Part shown: positions 61,295-64,000 of the stretch, in pieces
How positions within the stretch are numbered: the stretch's first letter is position 1
How the letters are laid out: each line of letters opens with the position of its first letter
NCBI GenBank assembly: GCA_002084765.1
Contig: NBMB01000017.1
Coordinates: 1 to 64,000 of the forward strand
DNA length: 64,000 nucleotides
Direction: 5' to 3'
Source of the DNA: Candidatus Cloacimonetes bacterium 4572_55
GTDB taxonomy: Bacteria; 4572-55
Position numbers and translations under genes: made by a program
Notes under the pieces: generated by a model
What the model saw: the letters and a program-made list of their open reading frames with translations, nothing else
Told to the model about the DNA's origin: nothing
The model's database searches: none

Positions 61295-63223
61295 ATGTTT
61301 CATAAATTTTACGTTGAAATCATTGAGTTCATCATCTGCATTTTGATCATTTTGCTCGCCCTCTTGCGAGGGGGCGAAGGCGTTTATCAATTATCATTAT
61401 TGCATATCGCCGCGGTTGTTCTCCTTATGATTTGGTTAGACCGACAACTGACTGATCGTCGGGCGACAATTTATTTTTTTGACGGCGGCTGGACGCTTAT
61501 CGCGTTTGCGATTGTTTTGGGGATTTCTATTGTTGCGTCTGGATATTTATATGGCAGCTTTTTCCATACATTTGAATGGTTTTCCTACCTTGTGATCGGT
61601 TTCACGATTTATCAGACCACGGCGAACTGCCCGGGCGGACGGTCGCTGACCCAATCCTGGGTATATCCGATTTTTTTATCGCTCATTGTCTGTCAAGCCC
61701 TTTATGGCATATTTCAATATTTTGTTCTGGATATCGTTCGCGTATCCGGCACGTTTTCCATAGCGAATTATTATGCTGATTTTCTTATGATCGGCGTACT
61801 TCTAATATTTTCCCGGCTGCTATTCGGAAAAATTTTGAAACGCCATGTCATTGTCACGGTTATCTCGCTTATTCTGATCGGCTTCGCGCTCTATCTCTCC
61901 GGAAGCCGCGGGGCATTGATCGCGGTTGTTGTGGTGATCGTCTCTCTCATTGCGCTACGCAATATTTGGATTGCCGGACTCATTTCTCTACTTGTAGTTA
62001 TCACGATTTTTATTCTCCCCAACGACCTCAAAAATCGGTTCACAGAACAGGATATTTATTCCTTCACTCGGGTGGATATTTGGCGTCAGGCAGCCGAGAT
62101 AATCTCCGAGCACCCTTTGACGGGAGTCGGCGCGGGAAATTATCCCGAGTACGCCCTCCAATCCAACTTTCCTGTGCAAACCGCTGTGGGCAGATACGCA
62201 AAATCGGCTCGAATCGCGCATAATCAATATCTACAAATTGCAGCAGAATTCGGACTGCCAGCCTTGATTCTGTTTTTGTGGTTTATTATCTCATATATTC
62301 GGCAAAAATTCAAATCAAATAACGGAGACCGTCTGAACGAAAATCAGGGCGTCTCTTTAGCATCAGAGCCGGATATCGAGATTATCGCGGTTATTTCTGG
62401 ATTTTTGATTCACGGCGTTGTGGATAATTCACTTTATACGCCGATTAACGCGCTCATATTTTTCTGTTTGATTGCGTATTCTGCTCCCAAGGAAAAAAAG
62501 AAAGAATTTTCGTTGGAGATTGCAGATAATCGAAACATGCATATTTATCCGATTTTTTTGAGCGTTGCGTTATGCGCTCTGTTGCTATTTCGCCCGATTT
62601 CTTGGCTCTATTTTTATCAAGCCGAGCGTTTGTATCAGGAAGATCATCTGGACCAGGCGATCGAAAAGCTGGAATTTGCCGACGCGCTCTCGCCGTTAAA
62701 TGCAAAATTTTCTCACAAGTTAGGCGTTTACTACGGTCTCCAATATTTTCGTGAAAAAGAGACGGGCTGGCTGGAGCTGTCAGAGATGACCCTAAAAAGG
62801 TCTCTAAAAACCCGACCCATAAATAGCGACGTCGCGCTGGATCTGGCAAATACCCGATATTTTATCTACCAACTGAATCCCTCAAACTCAACAATGAATC
62901 AGATCGTCGAAGCGTACGAACACGCGCTGGTCTGGAATGGAAAAAATCCATTTATCTGGGATAAGCTGGGGTTTTTCTACGGCGAGACTGGTTATTTTAA
63001 AGAAGCGTTGATCTGTTTCTCAGAAGCGATTCGACTTGAGCCGAATTTCGTGCAGGGACAACAGCACGCGGCTTGGGTCTACCGGACATTAGGCGACCCA
63101 GAAGGTGAAGAGCACCATCAACGGGAGACCGAGAAGATTCTTCAACAACACCGATCTCATACCTATGCACTCCCTTATGAAATGAAGCTCCTGGAATCGG
63201 ATAGCTTAAAAACAGAGCACTAA
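61295..63223 (+). CDS. O-antigen ligase/polymerase family protein with C-terminal TPRs
   Basis: The 642-residue protein has about twelve membrane helices and the Wzy_C (WaaL/Wzy) motif region: GSRGALIAVVVVIVSLIALR, HPLTGVGAGNYPEYALQ and RIAHNQYLQIAAEFGLPALI. From about residue 440 it carries TPR-like repeats (LDQAIEKLEFADALSPLNAK; GYFKEALICFSEAIRLEPNF). Such proteins ligate or polymerise surface polysaccharide in the periplasm. This one may act on the glycan built by the WecA-like and rfb enzymes. Confidence 0.87.
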   Translation: MFHKFYVEIIEFIICILIILLALLRGGEGVYQLSLLHIAAVVLLMIWLDRQLTDRRATIYFFDGGWTLIAFAIVLGISIVASGYLYGSFFHTFEWFSYLVIGFTIYQTTANCPGGRSLTQSWVYPIFLSLIVCQALYGIFQYFVLDIVRVSGTFSIANYYADFLMIGVLLIFSRLLFGKILKRHVIVTVISLILIGFALYLSGSRGALIAVVVVIVSLIALRNIWIAGLISLLVVITIFILPNDLKNRFTEQDIYSFTRVDIWRQAAEIISEHPLTGVGAGNYPEYALQSNFPVQTAVGRYAKSARIAHNQYLQIAAEFGLPALILFLWFIISYIRQKFKSNNGDRLNENQGVSLASEPDIEIIAVISGFLIHGVVDNSLYTPINALIFFCLIAYSAPKEKKKEFSLEIADNRNMHIYPIFLSVALCALLLFRPISWLYFYQAERLYQEDHLDQAIEKLEFADALSPLNAKFSHKLGVYYGLQYFREKETGWLELSEMTLKRSLKTRPINSDVALDLANTRYFIYQLNPSNSTMNQIVEAYEHALVWNGKNPFIWDKLGFFYGETGYFKEALICFSEAIRLEPNFVQGQQHAAWVYRTLGDPEGEEHHQRETEKILQQHRSHTYALPYEMKLLESDSLKTEH

Positions 63224-63352
63224 TTAACAAATTTGAGTTGACAATTAATCGACCGCGCATTATATGTTATCTATGTTATAGACGATTTGGCATTCGTTTT
63301 TTTGCCCGTATCGGGACGGATTTTGTAATAAATTTCGCAAAAGGATAAACTT

Positions 63353-64000
63353 ATGGATCGATTGACCGCCTGGTTGAAGATCATTCAAGACCGACTGGCG
63401 TTATTCATAGAGTGGATAATTGACCGAAAAAAATATGTCATTCCTTTGGTCGGGTTATCCGTGATTATCATCCTATCGATTGCGCTTATCCTTAGTTTGA
63501 TCGGCTCGGGTAGCGAAGAAAAATTGTCCGAGTCGGTTTTCTCGTCCAATGTCCCCGAGCTTAAAATATCAACCGGATTTGAGGAGATAATTCCTATCAG
63601 AAGTATGGGACTCTATTTCTCTGACGAATCCGGAATCCGGCTTGTCCGAGAAAATCGAGATGTGGAGTTTCGATTTTCTGATCAAAATAATGGGGAATTG
63701 GCGCAAATTCTGATAAACGAGCTCATCTTTGGCCCTCAAGAGAACAATATCCGAATTGTACCAAAAAAAGCAAAATTGCATCGCTGCTTCTGGGGAGCGA
63801 CTGATAAAACGCTCTACCTCGATTTCAATCATTCCTTTTTGACGAAGCAGATAAGCGGAACTCACAGCGAGTGGCTGATGATTCGGTCTATTCTGAAAAC
63901 GATCGAATGCAATCTGCCGATTGTCCGACAAGTGCAGTTTATTATCGACGGGAAGCCGGTCAACAATTTTGACGGGACCGGCGACTCGGAGCCATTCGGG
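63353..64000 (+). CDS. GerMN-domain protein, partial (runs off the window)
   Basis: ATG 63353 (AAAGGA seven bases upstream) opens a frame that continues to the window edge (216 codons). It has one membrane anchor (VIPLVGLSVIIILSIALILS, about residue 32). The GerMN (sporulation/spore-germination GerM-like) domain follows, with SMGLYFSDESGIRLVRENR, LINELIFGPQENN, LYLDFNHSF, GTHSEWLMIRSILKTI and VQFIIDGKPV. In Gram-negatives such anchored domains are found near peptidoglycan amidases. The C-terminus is not visible. Confidence 0.85.
   Translation, partial: MDRLTAWLKIIQDRLALFIEWIIDRKKYVIPLVGLSVIIILSIALILSLIGSGSEEKLSESVFSSNVPELKISTGFEEIIPIRSMGLYFSDESGIRLVRENRDVEFRFSDQNNGELAQILINELIFGPQENNIRIVPKKAKLHRCFWGATDKTLYLDFNHSFLTKQISGTHSEWLMIRSILKTIECNLPIVRQVQFIIDGKPVNNFDGTGDSEPFG

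Overview
The window is a chromosomal segment of a Gram-negative bacterium. It encodes outer-membrane barrels, a TolC-type lipoprotein, dTDP-rhamnose and O-antigen functions, and an exosortase. The mix of a PorV-like barrel with TPRs, a DUF5683 protein, a DUF4412 protein, Smg/DUF494 and several RsbU/response-regulator proteins suggests an uncultured lineage near the FCB superphylum. This placement is by gene content only and is tentative. Base composition is moderate (mid-40s % GC by eye). No tRNA, rRNA, CRISPR array or intact insertion sequence was recognised.

Layout. 1-8.9 kb (minus): a large barrel/transglutaminase/TPR protein, a deleted AAA-ATPase/DUF3226 remnant, mutY, ugd, a flippase-like membrane protein, an unknown membrane protein and manA. 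9.2-15.3 kb (plus): rpmG with a strong terminator, then a squalene/phytoene synthase, an XrtH-like exosortase and its membrane partner in overlapping frames, a CNNM/CorC protein and a HAMP-GAF-PP2C phosphatase. 15.4-20.1 kb (minus): a beta-propeller protein, tsaB, tsaE and asnB. 20.1-28.6 kb: a long untranslated leader and a WecA-like transferase (plus), a response regulator fused to a degenerate kinase (minus), then DUF5683, PpiD-like, double-STAS and DUF4412 proteins (plus). 28.6-33.9 kb (minus): glycosyltransferase, rfbB, rfbD, rfbC, rfbA and truA. 34.1-41.1 kb (plus): polA, a second flippase-like protein, alaX, rnz and a metallopeptidase.

41.2-45.2 kb is the accessory part. It is a BcgI-like restriction-modification locus whose HsdM C-terminus is cut off and followed by two diverged copies of the missing tail. 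The second tail is fused in frame to an antitoxin-like protein. 45.4-48 kb holds an outer-membrane barrel and a response regulator-histidine kinase whose 3' end runs antisense into rsmE. 47.3-58.6 kb (minus) is housekeeping: hrcA-grpE-dnaJ-prmA-rsmE, an SbcD-like nuclease, thrC, trxB, topA and smg. 59.3-64 kb (plus) has a TolC-like lipoprotein, YjbQ, an O-antigen ligase/TPR protein and the start of a GerMN-domain protein.

A dispersed intergenic repeat recurs through the window. It is built on a 9-10 bp CGCAGATTA unit inside a roughly 70-105 bp element. Its ends reach into the last codons of hrcA and probably rfbD, and a related tandem repeat overlaps the 3' end of the first gene. The observations most worth a second look are the rearranged RM/antitoxin locus, this repeat family, the AAA/DUF3226 deletion scar, the small exosortase operon and the response regulator-pseudokinase.
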